64,000 nt of DNA. It comes from Micromonospora inyonensis. GTDB taxonomy: Bacteria > Actinomycetota > Actinomycetes > Mycobacteriales > Micromonosporaceae. Positions 24,294 to 36,840 of this stretch are shown here, one piece after another. The stretch lies in contig NZ_FMHU01000002.1 of assembly GCF_900091415.1 (NCBI RefSeq), positions 2,356,001 through 2,420,000 on the forward strand, read 5' to 3'. Position 1 is the stretch's first letter. Each line of letters starts with the position of its first letter. The notes beneath the pieces were generated by a model. That model was not told where the DNA came from. It saw only the letters and a program-made list of their open reading frames with translations, and did no database searches. A program made the translations under genes and the position numbers.

Positions 24294-24473
24294 TCAGGCC
24301 AGGAAGACCAGAGCCAGCCAGCCGCCCACCAACGCCACCAGGGCGAGCGTGAGCACCCAGGTCGGCACGGTGTACTCGCCGCGCCGATTCCGCGCGATCT
24401 CGTCACGGATCTTCTGCCGGCGCCGCTCCACCCAGTTCAGGCGCTCGCGATCCGGCGGTGAGGAGTTGACCAT
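24294..24473 (-). CDS. Small single-helix membrane protein
   Basis: A 59-residue reading frame: MVNSSPPDRERLNWVERR, a charged middle (QKIRDEIARNRRGEYTVP), then a C-terminal membrane helix (WVLTLALVALVGGWLALVF). ATG 24473 lies 92 nt after the pafA stop on the same strand. Positively charged residues before the helix predict the N-terminus in the cytosol. Small proteins of this design are common beside pafA in actinomycetes, as I recall. The function is unknown; a regulator of a membrane process is possible. Charge pattern and codon use support real coding. Confidence 0.7.
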   Translation of the reverse strand: MVNSSPPDRERLNWVERRRQKIRDEIARNRRGEYTVPTWVLTLALVALVGGWLALVFLA

Positions 24474-24565
24474 AACCGGGAAAGCGTACCGGGGTGTCCG
24501 ACCTCAGGGCCGGGCACCGGGCCACACCCGCCGGAAGGCGGTACGGCCCGGGACCACCCGTCCGG

Positions 24566-25924
24566 TCACATGCTCGCGATCAGCCGCTCCACCCGCTCGT
24601 CGTACGCGCGGAACGGGTCCTTGCAGAGCACGGTGCGCTGCGCCTGGTCGTTGAGCTTCAGGTGCACCCAGTCGACGGTGAAGTCCCGTCGCTTCTCCTG
24701 GGCATGGCGGATGAACTCGCCGCGCAGCCGGGCCCGCGTGGTCTGCGGCGGCGTCTCCTTCGCCTCGAAGATCTCCGGGTCGGTGGTCACCCGGTCGACC
24801 TGCCCCCGCCGCTCCAGCAGGGCGTAGAGGCCACGGCCACGGCGCAGGTCGTGGTACGCCAGGTCCATCTGCGCGACCCGCGGGTGCGACAGCGGCAGGT
24901 CGTGCTTGCGCTGGTACCGCTCGATCAGCCGGAGCTTCGTCACCCAGTCGATCTCCCGGGAGACGGGCTCCAGGTCACCGGTCTCCACCGCGCGCAGCAC
25001 CCGGCCCCACAACTCCACCACCCGCTTGGCGGTCTGGTCGCCACCACGCCGCTCGACGAACTCCGTCGCCTTGGCGAGGTACTCCTGCTGGATCTCCAGG
25101 GCACTGATCTCCTTACCGGAGGAGAGCCGTACCTTGCGCCGGCCGGTGATGTCGTGCGACACCTCGCGGATGGCCCGGATCGGGTTCTCCAGCGTGAGGT
25201 CCCGCATGACCACCCCGGCCTCGATCATCCGCAGCACGATGTCCGCCGACCCGACCTTCAGCAGCGTCGTGACCTCGTTCATGTTCGAGTCACCGACGAT
25301 CACATGCAGCCGGCGGTACCGCTCGGCGTCGGCGTGCGGCTCGTCCCGGGTGTTGATGATCGGCCGACTCCGGGTGGTCGCCGACGAGACCCCCTCCCAG
25401 ATGTGCTCGGCCCGCTGGGACAGGCAGTAGACCGCCCCGCGCGGAGTCTGGAGCACCTTCCCCGCCCCGCAGATCAGCTGCCGGGTGACCAGGAACGGGA
25501 TCAGCACGTCGGCGAGCCGCCCGAACTCCCCGTGCCGGGAGACCAGGTAGTTCTCGTGGCAGCCGTAGGAGTTGCCGGCCGAGTCGGTGTTGTTCTTGAA
25601 CAGGTAGATCTCGCCCGCGATGCCCTCGTCGTGCAGCCGCTTCTCGGCGTCGACCAGCAGACCCTCCAGGATCCGCTCGCCGGCCCGGTCGTGGGCGACC
25701 AGGTCGACCACCGAGTCGCACTCCGGCGTCGCGTACTCCGGGTGCGAACCGACATCGAGGTAGAGACGGGCACCGTTACGCAGGAAGACGTTGCTCGACC
25801 GGCCCCACGACACCACCCGGCGGAAGAGGTAACGCGCGACCTCGTCAGGGGAAAGCCGCCGCTGGCCCCGGTAGGTACAGGTGACGCCGTACTCGGTCTC
25901 GATACCGAAGATTCGCCGCTCCAT
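24566..25924 (-). CDS. pafA: Pup--protein ligase PafA
   Basis: A 452-residue glutamine-synthetase-fold enzyme that joins the C-terminal glutamate of Pup to substrate lysines using ATP. Visible: [16 protein letters not shown] (ATP/Mg loop), [73 protein letters not shown], and the C-terminal region [21 protein letters not shown]. Length fits the family. It starts from ATG 25924 with TAATGT 6 nt upstream, a leaderless promoter. It is the paralogue of dop, and is transcribed apart from prcBA because a plus-strand gene intervenes. Confidence 0.97.
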   Translation of the reverse strand: MERRIFGIETEYGVTCTYRGQRRLSPDEVARYLFRRVVSWGRSSNVFLRNGARLYLDVGSHPEYATPECDSVVDLVAHDRAGERILEGLLVDAEKRLHDEGIAGEIYLFKNNTDSAGNSYGCHENYLVSRHGEFGRLADVLIPFLVTRQLICGAGKVLQTPRGAVYCLSQRAEHIWEGVSSATTRSRPIINTRDEPHADAERYRRLHVIVGDSNMNEVTTLLKVGSADIVLRMIEAGVVMRDLTLENPIRAIREVSHDITGRRKVRLSSGKEISALEIQQEYLAKATEFVERRGGDQTAKRVVELWGRVLRAVETGDLEPVSREIDWVTKLRLIERYQRKHDLPLSHPRVAQMDLAYHDLRRGRGLYALLERRGQVDRVTTDPEIFEAKETPPQTTRARLRGEFIRHAQEKRRDFTVDWVHLKLNDQAQRTVLCKDPFRAYDERVERLIASM

Positions 25925-26102
25925 GATGAGACATTAGCCCCCCGCGGCCCGGATTGGGCAGCGCTCGACGGCGGCGTTGTCGCACCCGGTCGTCGGGCCG
26001 CCACCATCCGCGCCGGTCACCGCCTCCCCGGTCACCCCGTCGGCACCGAGTCAGGACCGTCCGGGCCCGCCGGACGACGGTCGCGCGTAGAGTTGGCCAG
26101 CC

Positions 26103-27078
26103 GTGAGGATCCTCGTCACCGGCGGTGCCGGCTTCATCGGTTCGGCCTACGTACGGCGCCTACTGCGAGGCACCGAACCGGAGGTCACCCCGACCGTCCT
26201 GACCGTCCTGGACAGCTTCACCTACGCCGGTACGCGGGGCGCGCTCGCCGCCGTCCGCACCGACCCCCGACTGCGGGTGGTGTACGGCGACGTCCGGGAC
26301 GCCGACCTCGTCGACGCCACCGTGGCCGGGCACGACCTGGTCGTGCACTTCGCCGCCGAGTCCCACGTGGACCGTTCCATCGTCGGGGCCGCCCCCTTCG
26401 TCAGCACGAACGTGCTCGGCACCCAGACCCTGCTCGACGCGGCCCTGCGCCACCGGGTCGACCGGTTCGTGCAGGTCTCCACCGACGAGGTCTACGGGTC
26501 CCTCGACACCGGCTCGTGGACCGAGACCGCGCCGCTGGACCCGTCGTCGCCCTACTCCGCCTCCAAGGCGGCGGCGGACCTGCTGGCTGGCGTACCACCG
26601 CACCCATGGCCTGGACGTGGTGGTCACCCGCGGCTCGAACACCTACGGCCCGTACCAGCACCCGGAGAAGCTGATCCCGCTCTTCGTCACCAACCTCGTC
26701 GACGGACAGCCGGTGCCGCTCTACGGCGACGGCCGGAACGTCCGCGACTGGGTGCACGTCGACGACCACTGCCACGGCATCGTCCTGGCCCACCGGCACG
26801 GCCACCCCGGGCGGATCTACCACCTCGCCGGCGGCACCGAACTGACCAACCGGGAACTCACCGGTCGGATCCTCGCCGCCTGCGGGGCCGGCTGGGACCG
26901 GGTGCGCCAGGTCGCCGACCGCAAGGGCCACGACCTGCGCTACTCGCTCGACACCAGCCGCAGCCGTCAGGAACTGGGGTACGCCCCCCGGGTCGACCTG
27001 ACGGCCGGGCTAACCGCCACCATCGACTGGTACCGCTCGAACCGGGCCTGGTGGCGGCCCCTGAAGCACCGCCCCTGA
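26103..27078 (+). pseudogene. dTDP-glucose 4,6-dehydratase (RmlB-like), frameshifted
   Basis: An extended-SDR nucleotide-sugar dehydratase read in two frames. First part: ILVTGGAGFIGSAYVRRLL (NAD loop), HFAAESHVDRSI, VSTDEVYGSLDTGSW and YSASKAAADLL (catalytic Tyr and Lys). A net shift (two bases missing or one extra) near 26586-26592 moves the frame; the second part continues AYHRTHGLDVVVTRGSNTYG, YQHPEKLIPLFV and WVHVDDHCHGIVLAHRHG to a stop at 27078. Both halves look undamaged otherwise, so the change is recent or a sequencing error. No other dTDP-sugar genes are near, and it sits between prcA and pafA against their direction. The GTG start at 26103 follows TAGAGT. Confidence 0.82.
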
Positions 27079-27226
27079 GGGGGACGTCGACACCGCACGC
27101 GGACGGATCCAGGGGGCAGCCCGCCACCGTCACCTCCGTCCCGCACGCGGGCCGGACCGGGCGGGCCGGTCGGCTGCCGTCCGGTCAGCCTCTCGGCGAC
27201 CCGGCCGGCAGCCGACCGTGGGCTAC

Positions 27227-28075
27227 CTACGCCTCCGCCGAGCCGGTCGACTCCCCCGCATCGGCCTCCGGAGCCTGCCCCTCCAGGTCAGCCGAACCGG
27301 CCGAGGTGGTCGGCTTCCCCGCCGGGGCCGACGGCGGCTTCGGCGTCTCCGCACGGGCCGACCCGGCCGGCTCCTCGCCACCGTCGAGCAACGCGGTCAG
27401 CGCGGCCCCGGTGATCCGGCGGAAGGTCCGCCCGACCCGGCTGCGGTCCAGCACCGCCACCTCGAGCTGGTTCGCGGCGATGGTCCGTGCCGCGCCGCCC
27501 TCGCCACCGACGGTGCCGAGCGCCTTCACCGCGGCCTTGACCGCCTCGGCGAGCGACATGTCCGGCCGGTGCTCCGACTTGAGCACGCCGGAGATCGCCT
27601 CGGCCTGGCCACCCATCGCCATCCGGCCCGGCTCGTCGTTCACCGATCCGTCGTAGGTGAGTCGGTAGAGCTCGTCTTGCTCCGCGGTGGCCCCGACCTC
27701 GGCCACACAGATCTCCACCTCGAACGGCTTCGACTGCTCGGTGAAGATCGCGCCGAGGGTCTGCGCGAACGCGTTCGCCAGCGCCCGGCCGGTCACGTCC
27801 CGCCGGTCGTAGCTGAGGCCGTTCAGGTCGGCCATCCGCACCCCGGCGCGCCGCAGGTTCTCGAACTCGTTGTACCGGCCGACCGCGGCGAAGCCGATCC
27901 GGTCGTAGATCTCACTGACCTTGTGCAGGGCGCTGGAGATGTTCTCCGCGACGAAGAGCACCCCGCCCGCATAGCTCAGGACCACCGCGCTGCGGCCCCG
28001 GGCGATGCCCTTACGGGCCAACTCGGAACGGTCGCGCATGATCTGCTCGGGCGAGGCGTAGAACTGCATGGCCAC
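27227..28075 (-). CDS. prcA: 20S proteasome alpha subunit
   Basis: A 282-residue alpha-type subunit that forms the outer rings and gate of the 20S core. It shows [27 protein letters not shown] (gating N-terminus and first helix), [39 protein letters not shown] and [21 protein letters not shown]. The C-terminal 50 residues are an acidic Pro/Ser/Ala-rich tail, longer than in mycobacteria. GTG 28075 has GAAGGAG at a fitting distance; ATG 28069 is the alternative. It follows prcB by 61 nt. Confidence 0.96.
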   Translation of the reverse strand: MAMQFYASPEQIMRDRSELARKGIARGRSAVVLSYAGGVLFVAENISSALHKVSEIYDRIGFAAVGRYNEFENLRRAGVRMADLNGLSYDRRDVTGRALANAFAQTLGAIFTEQSKPFEVEICVAEVGATAEQDELYRLTYDGSVNDEPGRMAMGGQAEAISGVLKSEHRPDMSLAEAVKAAVKALGTVGGEGGAARTIAANQLEVAVLDRSRVGRTFRRITGAALTALLDGGEEPAGSARAETPKPPSAPAGKPTTSAGSADLEGQAPEADAGESTGSAEA

Positions 28076-28136
28076 GACGGCGGTTCTCCTTCAGGCGCTG
28101 TGCTGACGGCTTCTGGTTACTGCTGACGTGCCGGGG

Positions 28137-28976
28137 TCAGCCGCCCGGGTTCTCCATCCGGCCCGCCACGACGCTCTCCGCGAGGGCGGCGGTCTCCTCC
28201 GCGGTGAGCCGGTGCGTCCCCTCGGCCGTCGCGGTCATCACCACCGGGTAGATCCGGCGGGTCAGGTCCGGGCCACCGGTGGCGGTGTCGTCGTCGGCCG
28301 CGTCGTAGAGCGCCTCCACCGCGAGCCGGGTCGCGTCGGCGATGGAGAGACCGGGACGGAACCGCTTCTTCAGGGCCGAGCGGGCGAAGATCGAACCCGA
28401 GCCGATGGCGTCGTACCCGGTCTCCTCGTAGGGCCCGCCGGTGACGTCGAAGCTGAAGATCCGACCGGCCCGGGCGGGGTCCGGCGCGGCCAGGTCGAAT
28501 CCGGCGAAGAGCGGGATCACCGCGAGACCCTGCATCGCCGCGCCCAGATTGCCACGGATCATCGCCGCGAGCCGGTTGGCCTTGCCGTCGAGCGAGAGCA
28601 TCGCGCCCTCGATCTTCTCGTAGTGCTCCAGCTCCACCTGGAACAGTCGCATCAGCTCGATGCCGATGCCCGCGGTGCCGGCGATGCCCACCAGCGAGTA
28701 CGCGTCGGCCGGGTGCACTTTCTCGATGTCCCGTTGGGCGATCAGGTTGCCCATGGTGGCCCGCCGGTCGCCGGCCATCACCACGCCACCGTCGGCCGTG
28801 ATGGCCACGATGGTCGTCGCGTGCGGCGCCAGGTCGGCGGCCATGCCCGGCGGCAGCGGCCGTCGGCCGGGCAGCAGCTCCGGTGCCACCCGACTCAGGA
28901 ACTGGGTGAAGGAGGACGTCCCCGCGTTGGTGAACACATCTGGTAGACGCCCGGATGGATCAAAACCCGCTGCCAC
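28137..28976 (-). CDS. prcB: 20S proteasome beta subunit
   Basis: A 279-residue catalytic subunit. A propeptide of about 53 residues ends LAPHA and is followed by [22 protein letters not shown]54 becomes the N-terminal nucleophile after self-processing. Also visible: [18 protein letters not shown] and [20 protein letters not shown]. It assembles with PrcA into the 20S core that degrades pupylated proteins delivered by Mpa. Its 5' end overlaps the 3' end of the endonuclease-like gene by 82 nt, a large overlap. The C-terminus ends RMENPGG. Confidence 0.96.
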   Translation of the reverse strand: MAAGFDPSGRLPDVFTNAGTSSFTQFLSRVAPELLPGRRPLPPGMAADLAPHATTIVAITADGGVVMAGDRRATMGNLIAQRDIEKVHPADAYSLVGIAGTAGIGIELMRLFQVELEHYEKIEGAMLSLDGKANRLAAMIRGNLGAAMQGLAVIPLFAGFDLAAPDPARAGRIFSFDVTGGPYEETGYDAIGSGSIFARSALKKRFRPGLSIADATRLAVEALYDAADDDTATGGPDLTRRIYPVVMTATAEGTHRLTAEETAALAESVVAGRMENPGG

Positions 28977-29580
28977 GTGGTTCCTCTCAGGTACGTGATC
29001 GCCCCGGCCAGCCGTGACTGGTCGTCACGGAACTGACCAAGACCACCGTTGCAGTTGAAGCAGAGTATCCCGCGTACCCACCCGTTGCGGTGATCGTGGT
29101 CCACATGTTGCGGCTCGGAGGCACCGCAGATCGCACAGACCCCGCCCTGCTCGGCCAGAAGCTCGTCGAACTCCTTCTTTCCGATGCCGTACCGCCGCCG
29201 CAGGTGGTACTCGCGCGTCCCGCCGTAGAGCCGCTTCTTCGTCTCCCGGGTCCTAGTGTTGTGACAGGGCTTGCAGTATGTGGCGTACCCCGAACTGTCC
29301 GAGCGGTTACGAGGGAATTCGGCCAACATCTTGACGGTCCCGCAGTCGGCGCAGAAGCGGTGCCCTCGGGGACCTCCCGGGGCGACTTCACCTGTCGGCC
29401 CTGCTGCTCCCGCACCCGCTTCGCATAGCTAGCTTTGGAGCGCTGGTTGAAACAGGGCTTGCAGTAACTACCGCGACCACTTGGGCGCTTGCTGCTGGCA
29501 CAGAACTCGTCCAGCAGCTTCCACTCCCCGCAGTCGCGGCAGCGGCGTCGACCGTCGCAATCATCCAAAGGTACCGGCAT
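28895..29580 (-). pseudogene. Endonuclease VII/HNH-like protein with two zinc ribbons, frameshifted
   Basis: It lies between pup and prcB. The first frame (29580 to about 29370) encodes RRRCRDCGEWKLLDEF and YCKPCFNQRSK, one CxxC...CxxC ribbon. After loss of one base near 29367-29370 the second frame continues HRFCADCGTVKMLAEF and YCKPCHNTRTRETKK, a second ribbon. It then gives the recombination endonuclease VII core: [40 protein letters not shown] and an AITYL-like helix. Metal-binding Cys and the HDH catalytic motif are intact. The break falls in a GGG run, so a sequencing error or slippage is possible. A nuclease at this place in the Pup locus recurs in actinomycetes as far as I recall; its role there is unknown. 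Confidence 0.8.
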
Positions 29581-29601
29581 ATCCGATTTACCCCAGAATG
29601 A

Positions 29602-29817
29602 TCACTGGCCTCCTTTTTGTATGTAACCCCTCACGAATTCCTCGGCGTTTTCCTCGAGGACGGAGTCGATCTCGTCGATCAGGTCGTCGACGTCCTCAGT
29701 GATCTCGGCGTGCCGCTCGGCGACCTCCGGGTTGGCCTCGGTGGTGACGTCCTCGATCTCCTCGCCCTGGCGCGCCTTGCCCGACTGGGACTGACCGCCG
29801 CTGTCACGAGTAGCCAT
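29602..29817 (-). CDS. pup: Prokaryotic ubiquitin-like protein Pup
   Basis: A 71-residue, largely disordered acidic protein. It has MATRDSGGQSQSGKARQ at the start, a coiled-coil-forming middle DVDDLIDEIDSVLEENAEEF and the conserved end VRGYIQKGGQ. The final Gln means Dop must deamidate it to Glu before PafA can attach it to lysines. Mpa recognises the helical part. Adjacent genes are dop upstream (93 nt) and the endonuclease-like gene 21 nt downstream. Confidence 0.98.
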   Translation of the reverse strand: MATRDSGGQSQSGKARQGEEIEDVTTEANPEVAERHAEITEDVDDLIDEIDSVLEENAEEFVRGYIQKGGQ

Positions 29818-29910
29818 GTGGTGCCTCCTCCACGATCGCTTGCCAGAAACTTACCTCGCGGGAGCGACGAAAACCGCTCACGCGACCGGCTTTCGTCCCC
29901 GACCGTCGAC

Positions 29911-31428
29911 TCAGCCGCCGGTCAGCGTCTCCAGCAGGTCCTTCGCACTCTCGCAGCGGTCGAAGAGTTCGCCGACGTGTCGCCGCGTACCCCGCTCGGG
30001 CTCCATCATCGGCACCCGCACCAGCGACTCCCGGCCGATGTCGAAGATCACCGAGTCCCAGCTCGCCGCGACCACCTCGGAGGGGTACTCGGCCAGGCAG
30101 CGTCCCCGGAAGTAGGCCCGGGTGTCCTCCGGCGGCTCGGTCATCGCCGCGCGGGTCTCCTCGTCGGTCAGCAGCGTCTTCATCGCGCCACGGGACACCA
30201 GCCGGTGGTAGAGGCCCTTCTCCGGGCGCACGTCGGAGTACTGGAGGTCGACCAGCTGGAGCTTGTACGACCCCCAGCCGAGCTTCTCCCGCTCCCGGTA
30301 GCCCTCCAACAGCCGCAGCTTCGCCACCCAGTCCAGTTCGTCCGCGCAGAGCATGACGTCGCGGCCCAGCCGGTCCAGCACGCTCTCCCAGCGGGCCAGC
30401 ACGTCGAGGGTCTGGTCGTCGGCGTCGGTGCCGTAGCGGTCGTCCACGAACGACCGTACCCGCTCGTAGTACGCCCACTGGAGGTCCAGGGCGGTCAGCC
30501 GGCGGCCGTCGCGCAGCCGCATCCGGTGGGTCAGGGCCGGGTCGTGGCTGACCGCGCGCAGCTCGCTGACCGGGTCGGCGATGCCCAGGTCCGGGCCGAG
30601 CGCCTTCTCCTCGATCATGGTGAGGATCAGCGCGGTGGTGCCGACCTTCAGGTACGTCGAGATCTCCGACAGGTTGGCGTCGCCGATGATGACGTGCAGC
30701 CGGCGGTACTTGTCGGCGTCGGCGTGCGGCTCGTCCCGGGTGTTGATGATGGGCCGCTTCAGGGTGGTCTCCAGCCCTACCTCGACCTCGAAGAAGTCGG
30801 CCCGCTGGGAGATCTGGAAACCGCTCTGCCCGCCGTCCTGGCCGACGCCGACCCGGCCCGCGCCGCAGACGATCTGCCGGGTGACGAAGAACGGCGTCAG
30901 GTACGCCACGATGTCGGCGAAGGGCGTCTGCCGGCGCATGAGGTAGTTCTCGTGCGCGCCGTAGCTGGCGCCCTTGTTGTCGGTGTTGTTCTTGTAGAGG
31001 TGGATCGGGTGGGTGCCGGGGATGGTGGCCGCTCTGCGGGCCGCCTCGGCCATCACCCGCTCCCCCGCCTTGTCCCAGCGCACCACGTCACGCGGGTTGG
31101 TCACCTCGGGGGTGGAGTACTCGGGGTGGGCGTGGTCGACGTAGAGGCGGGCGCCGTTGGTCAGGATGACGTTGGCCAGGCCCAGGTCCTCGTCGGCGAG
31201 CGCCTCCGCCGGGTCGTAGGCGGCGCCGGAGTAGGTGAAGCCGCGGGCGTCGCGCAGGGGCGACTCCTCCTCGTAGTCCCAACGCGCCCGGCCACCCCGG
31301 TTGAGCTCCGGGCGTGCTCCGTAGGCGTTGACCACCTGCGACGAGGTGACCATCGGGTTGGCCCCGGCCTGACCGGGAACGGAGATCCCGTACTCGACCT
31401 CGGTGCCCATGATCCGTCGTACGCTCAT
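29911..31428 (-). CDS. dop: Pup deamidase/depupylase Dop
   Basis: A 505-residue PafA paralogue that converts the terminal Gln of Pup to Glu and also removes Pup from substrates. Visible: [16 protein letters not shown], the Dop-specific insert after the first strand (about 40 residues around [15 protein letters not shown]), [39 protein letters not shown] and [23 protein letters not shown]. The insert and greater length separate it from PafA. ATG 31428 was chosen to give the conserved start; upstream in-frame codons are not family-like. Confidence 0.97.
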   Translation of the reverse strand: MSVRRIMGTEVEYGISVPGQAGANPMVTSSQVVNAYGARPELNRGGRARWDYEEESPLRDARGFTYSGAAYDPAEALADEDLGLANVILTNGARLYVDHAHPEYSTPEVTNPRDVVRWDKAGERVMAEAARRAATIPGTHPIHLYKNNTDNKGASYGAHENYLMRRQTPFADIVAYLTPFFVTRQIVCGAGRVGVGQDGGQSGFQISQRADFFEVEVGLETTLKRPIINTRDEPHADADKYRRLHVIIGDANLSEISTYLKVGTTALILTMIEEKALGPDLGIADPVSELRAVSHDPALTHRMRLRDGRRLTALDLQWAYYERVRSFVDDRYGTDADDQTLDVLARWESVLDRLGRDVMLCADELDWVAKLRLLEGYREREKLGWGSYKLQLVDLQYSDVRPEKGLYHRLVSRGAMKTLLTDEETRAAMTEPPEDTRAYFRGRCLAEYPSEVVAASWDSVIFDIGRESLVRVPMMEPERGTRRHVGELFDRCESAKDLLETLTGG

Positions 31429-31562
31429 CGACCTACCCGCTTCGCTCGCCAACGTGCTCCGGTGTCACGTTGAGCGTAGTCCGCGTCACCCGGGAAGTGG
31501 GCGTGGCGCTTCGCCGGGTTTGCGGCGTGGTCGATCTTTCCCGAGCGTCGGCCGGGAACAAC

Positions 31563-31595
31563 GGGAGCCCGCGGCGTGTCGCGCCGCGGGCTCCC
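31563..31595 (-). terminator. Perfect 14-bp hairpin terminator after mpa
   Basis: GGGAGCCCGCGGCG (31563-31576) pairs with CGCCGCGGGCTCCC (31582-31595) around a 5-nt loop, 9 nt beyond the mpa stop. It implies that dop and pup have their own promoter in the 134 nt that follow. Confidence 0.8.
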
Positions 31596-31603
31596 CTGGT
31601 CGG

Positions 31604-33385
31604 TCAGAGGTACTGGCCGGTGTTGCTGGCGGTCTCGATGGACCGGCCGGACTCGGCGCCCTTGCCTCCGGAGACGAGCGTACGGATGTAGACGATCCGC
31701 TCGCCCTTCTTGCCGGAGATCCGGGCCCAGTCGTCCGGGTTGGTGGTGTTGGGGAGGTCCTCGTTCTCCCGGAACTCGTCGACGCAGGCGTCGAGGAGGT
31801 GCTGCAGCCGGAGCCCCTTGCGCCCGGAGGTGAGGAACTCCTTGATGGCCATCTTCTTGCCCCGGTCGACGATGTTCTGGATCATCGCGCCGGAGTTGAA
31901 GTCCTTGAAGTAGAGGACTTCCTTGTCGCCGTTGGCGTAGGTGACCTCGAGGAAGCGGTTCTCCTCGGTCTCCGAGTACATCCGCAGCACGACCGCGTCG
32001 ATCATGGCCGCGACGGTCGCCTGGGGGTCACCGCCGTGCTCGGCCAGGTCGTCCGGGTGCAACGGCAGCCCGGAGAGGATGTACTTGGAGAAGATGTCCT
32101 TGGCCGCCTCGGCGTCCGGACGCTCGATCTTGATCTTCACGTCGAGCCGGCCGGGCCGCAGGATGGCCGGGTCGATCATGTCCTCCCGGTTGGAGGCGCC
32201 GATCACGATGACGTTCTCCAGCCCCTCGACGCCGTCGATCTCGCTGAGCAGCTGGGGAACGATGGTGTTCTCCACGTCGGAGGAGACCCCGGAGCCCCGG
32301 GTCCGGAAGATCGAGTCCATCTCGTCGAAGAACACGATCACCGGGGTGCCCTCGCCGGCCTTCTCCCGCGCCCGCTGGAAGATCAGCCGGATGTGCCGCT
32401 CGGTCTCGCCGACGTACTTGTTGAGCAGTTCGGGGCCCTTGATGTTGAGGAAGAAGCTGGTGTGCCGCTCCTTGCCCTCCCGCTCGGCGATCTTCTTCGC
32501 CAGCGAGTTGGCCACCGCCTTGGCGATCAGCGTCTTTCCGCAGCCCGGCGGGCCGTAGAGCAGAATGCCCTTCGGCGGACGGAGCTGGTGCTCACGGAAC
32601 AGGTCGGCGTGCAGGAAGGGCAGTTCCACCGCGTCGCGGATCTGCTCGATCTGCGACTGGAGACCCCCGATGTCGGTGTAGCCGACGTCGGGCACCTCCT
32701 CGAGGACCAGTTCCTCGACCTCGCTCTTCGGGATCCGCTCGTACGCGTACGCCGAACGGGGCTCGATCATGAGTGAGTCACCGGCCCGGATCGACGAACC
32801 GATCAGGGTGTCCGCGAGGTGCACGATCCGCTCTTCGTCGGAGTGCGAGACCACCAGCGCCCGGTCCCCCGGCTCGCCGGCGGGGCCCGCCAGCACCTCC
32901 TTGAGCATCACGACCTCGCCGACCCGCTCGTAGCCGAACGCGTCGACGATGTTCAACGCGTCGTTGAGCAGGACCTCCTGGCCGCGGCGGAGTTCGTCCG
33001 CGTCCAGTGAGGGTGAGACGGCCACCCGGAGCTTGCGACCGCCAGTGAAGATGTCCACCGTGCCGTCGTCGTGCCGGGCCAGGAAGACACCGTAACCGCT
33101 GGGCGGCTGCGCCAGCCGGTCGATCTCCTCCTTGAGCGTCACGATCTGCGCGCGAGCCTCCTTGAGGGTGCTCACGAGCCGTTCGTTGTTCTCGGTCAGC
33201 CGCGCCAACTGTGCCTGGGTGGCCGCCAGGCGCTCTTCGAGCTGCCGGACGTGTCGGGGGCTCTCGGTCAACTTGCGCCGCACCAGAGCGAGTTCCTCCT
33301 GGAGAAACGCGACCTGCGTGGAGAGATCGTGGGCCTCCTTCTCCCACCGTGCGGCGCGCGAATCCGCGTCGTCGCTGCGTGCCAC
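31604..33385 (-). CDS. mpa: Proteasome-associated AAA ATPase Mpa/ARC
   Basis: A 593-residue ring ATPase that unfolds pupylated proteins and feeds them to the 20S core. Order of parts: N-terminal coiled coil that binds Pup (about 10-95), two OB folds (about 100-235), AAA domain with Walker A GPPGCGKT, Walker [13 protein letters not shown], and the sensor region [17 protein letters not shown]. The C-terminus GQYL carries the penultimate Tyr that opens the 20S gate. GTG 33385 has GGGGAGG 6 nt upstream. It is the first gene of the Pup locus. Confidence 0.97.
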   Translation of the reverse strand: MARSDDADSRAARWEKEAHDLSTQVAFLQEELALVRRKLTESPRHVRQLEERLAATQAQLARLTENNERLVSTLKEARAQIVTLKEEIDRLAQPPSGYGVFLARHDDGTVDIFTGGRKLRVAVSPSLDADELRRGQEVLLNDALNIVDAFGYERVGEVVMLKEVLAGPAGEPGDRALVVSHSDEERIVHLADTLIGSSIRAGDSLMIEPRSAYAYERIPKSEVEELVLEEVPDVGYTDIGGLQSQIEQIRDAVELPFLHADLFREHQLRPPKGILLYGPPGCGKTLIAKAVANSLAKKIAEREGKERHTSFFLNIKGPELLNKYVGETERHIRLIFQRAREKAGEGTPVIVFFDEMDSIFRTRGSGVSSDVENTIVPQLLSEIDGVEGLENVIVIGASNREDMIDPAILRPGRLDVKIKIERPDAEAAKDIFSKYILSGLPLHPDDLAEHGGDPQATVAAMIDAVVLRMYSETEENRFLEVTYANGDKEVLYFKDFNSGAMIQNIVDRGKKMAIKEFLTSGRKGLRLQHLLDACVDEFRENEDLPNTTNPDDWARISGKKGERIVYIRTLVSGGKGAESGRSIETASNTGQYL

Positions 33386-33422
33386 GTCCCACCTCCCCGG
33401 GGGGCTTGAACGTTCTGCCCTA

Positions 33423-33428
33423 ACACTA
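33423..33428 (-). promoter_or_regulatory. Candidate -10 element of mpa
   Basis: TAGTGT on the minus strand, 37 nt before the mpa GTG. The leader contains the GGGGAGG ribosome binding site, so this gene, unlike many here, has a normal 5' UTR. Confidence 0.35.
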
Positions 33429-33552
33429 GCCGCTATGAGCCCGATTCGGTCCCACGCAACGCCCTGAACCTTGATCGCCGGGGACGCGGACGAGGTCGGT
33501 GGCGGACGGTCGGGTACCGTCGGGGACGGGAGACGAGCATGGGGGTGCAGCG

Positions 33553-33840
33553 ATGGCGGAGGTCGCGACCGATCAGTTGCAGGTCTGGGTGGACCAGGAC
33601 CTGTGCACGGGCGACGGGCTCTGCGTGCAGTACGCACCGGACGTCTTCGAGTTCGACGTCGACGGCCTGGCGTACGTCAAGGGCACCGACGGCGAGCTGC
33701 GGACGACCCCGGGCGCCCGCGTGGACGTCCCCGCCCACCTGCGCCTCGAGGTGATCGACTCGGCGAACGAGTGCCCTGGCGAGTGCATCCACGTCGTCCG
33801 GGACGACGGTGTCGAGGTGGCCGGCCCGGACGCCGACTGA
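33553..33840 (+). CDS. Ferredoxin, [3Fe-4S]/[4Fe-4S] type
   Basis: A 95-residue acidic ferredoxin. Cluster ligands: C18 and C24 in [20 protein letters not shown], and C74 in ECPGECI, the C-x5-C...C-P layout of small bacterial ferredoxins that serve P450s or other oxygenases. C78 could be a fourth ligand. The region between is longer than in classic 3Fe-4S ferredoxins. ATG 33553 begins [10 protein letters not shown]; upstream residues in frame look non-coding. It diverges from mpa across about 165 nt. No P450 or reductase lies nearby, so its partner is unknown. Confidence 0.85.
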   Translation: MAEVATDQLQVWVDQDLCTGDGLCVQYAPDVFEFDVDGLAYVKGTDGELRTTPGARVDVPAHLRLEVIDSANECPGECIHVVRDDGVEVAGPDAD

Positions 33841-33928
33841 CCGGGTCCGGTCGTCGACCGACCGGACCGGCCGTCGAGCCGGTCTCCAGCGGGCCGCGAG
33901 CCGGTCTCCACCGCCCCGCGAGTCGGGG

Positions 33929-34501
33929 TCAGAGGACCGGACGACCGACCACCGAGGCGACGAGCCGGGCGAACTCCTCCAGGCGGGCGATCTGCCCCGC
34001 CCCGCCGTCGTCGAGCGTCTTGCCGAACCGCAGCGCGTCGTGCCGGGGTGCCCCCACCACCTCGTCGCCCGGCGGCGCCTCGTCCATCGAGGTCAGCAGC
34101 AGGTAGACGTCGATGCTGTCGACCCGGATCTCGCCGTTGTCGGAGCGGGTGAGGCGACGACGGCAGCCGACCTCGGTGACCGTGGAGACCGGCACCACCC
34201 GCAGGGACGAGGTCATCGAACCGGGCGGTCCCTCCCCCGGTGGTACGTCTTCGCCGTGCCACAGGATCAGCCGGCTGCCGTCGCAGACGACGACCTCCTG
34301 CCACACCCCGTTGACCTCGTTGACGAAGCGTTCCAGGGTGAAGCCCAGCACCGACGCGCCCCGCAGCACCCCGCCGAGCGCGTCCAGCGCCACGTCGGGG
34401 TCACGCAGGTAGGCACGTGCCGCCGATTCGAGATCCTGGTACGGCGACCAGTCCGGGAAGACCGCGGGCAGGTCACCCCCGCCGATGCCCGGCCGGCTCA
34501 T
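33929..34501 (-). CDS. Conserved actinobacterial protein of unknown function
   Basis: A 190-residue soluble protein: PAVFPDWSPYQDLESAARAYLRDPDVALDAL, then an all-beta-looking part with WQEVVVCDGSRLILWHGED, SSLRVVPVSTVTEVGCRRRLTR, IRVDSIDVYLLLTS and a C-terminal helix QIARLEEFARLVASVVG. No signal peptide or membrane helix. I do not recognise a functional family; the order next to the tRNA methyltransferase gene is familiar from other actinomycetes. It starts 37 nt after the trmI stop and may share its transcript. Confidence 0.7.
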   Translation of the reverse strand: MSRPGIGGGDLPAVFPDWSPYQDLESAARAYLRDPDVALDALGGVLRGASVLGFTLERFVNEVNGVWQEVVVCDGSRLILWHGEDVPPGEGPPGSMTSSLRVVPVSTVTEVGCRRRLTRSDNGEIRVDSIDVYLLLTSMDEAPPGDEVVGAPRHDALRFGKTLDDGGAGQIARLEEFARLVASVVGRPVL

Positions 34502-34538
34502 CCCACTGCCTCCCACCGCTCGGGGTTCCCGTCCGTCG

Positions 34539-36713
<2,175 letters not shown>

Positions 36714-36840
36714 CTACGGACCCGGGCTGTACGTCTGCCCGGGTCGGTCCGGCGCGGCGTCGACGCCGGCGCTTCGCCACCTCCCCCCCTCGGAGCGGCG
36801 GGGGTGCCGGTGTCACACCGGTGCCCTAACCTTCCTGGGC

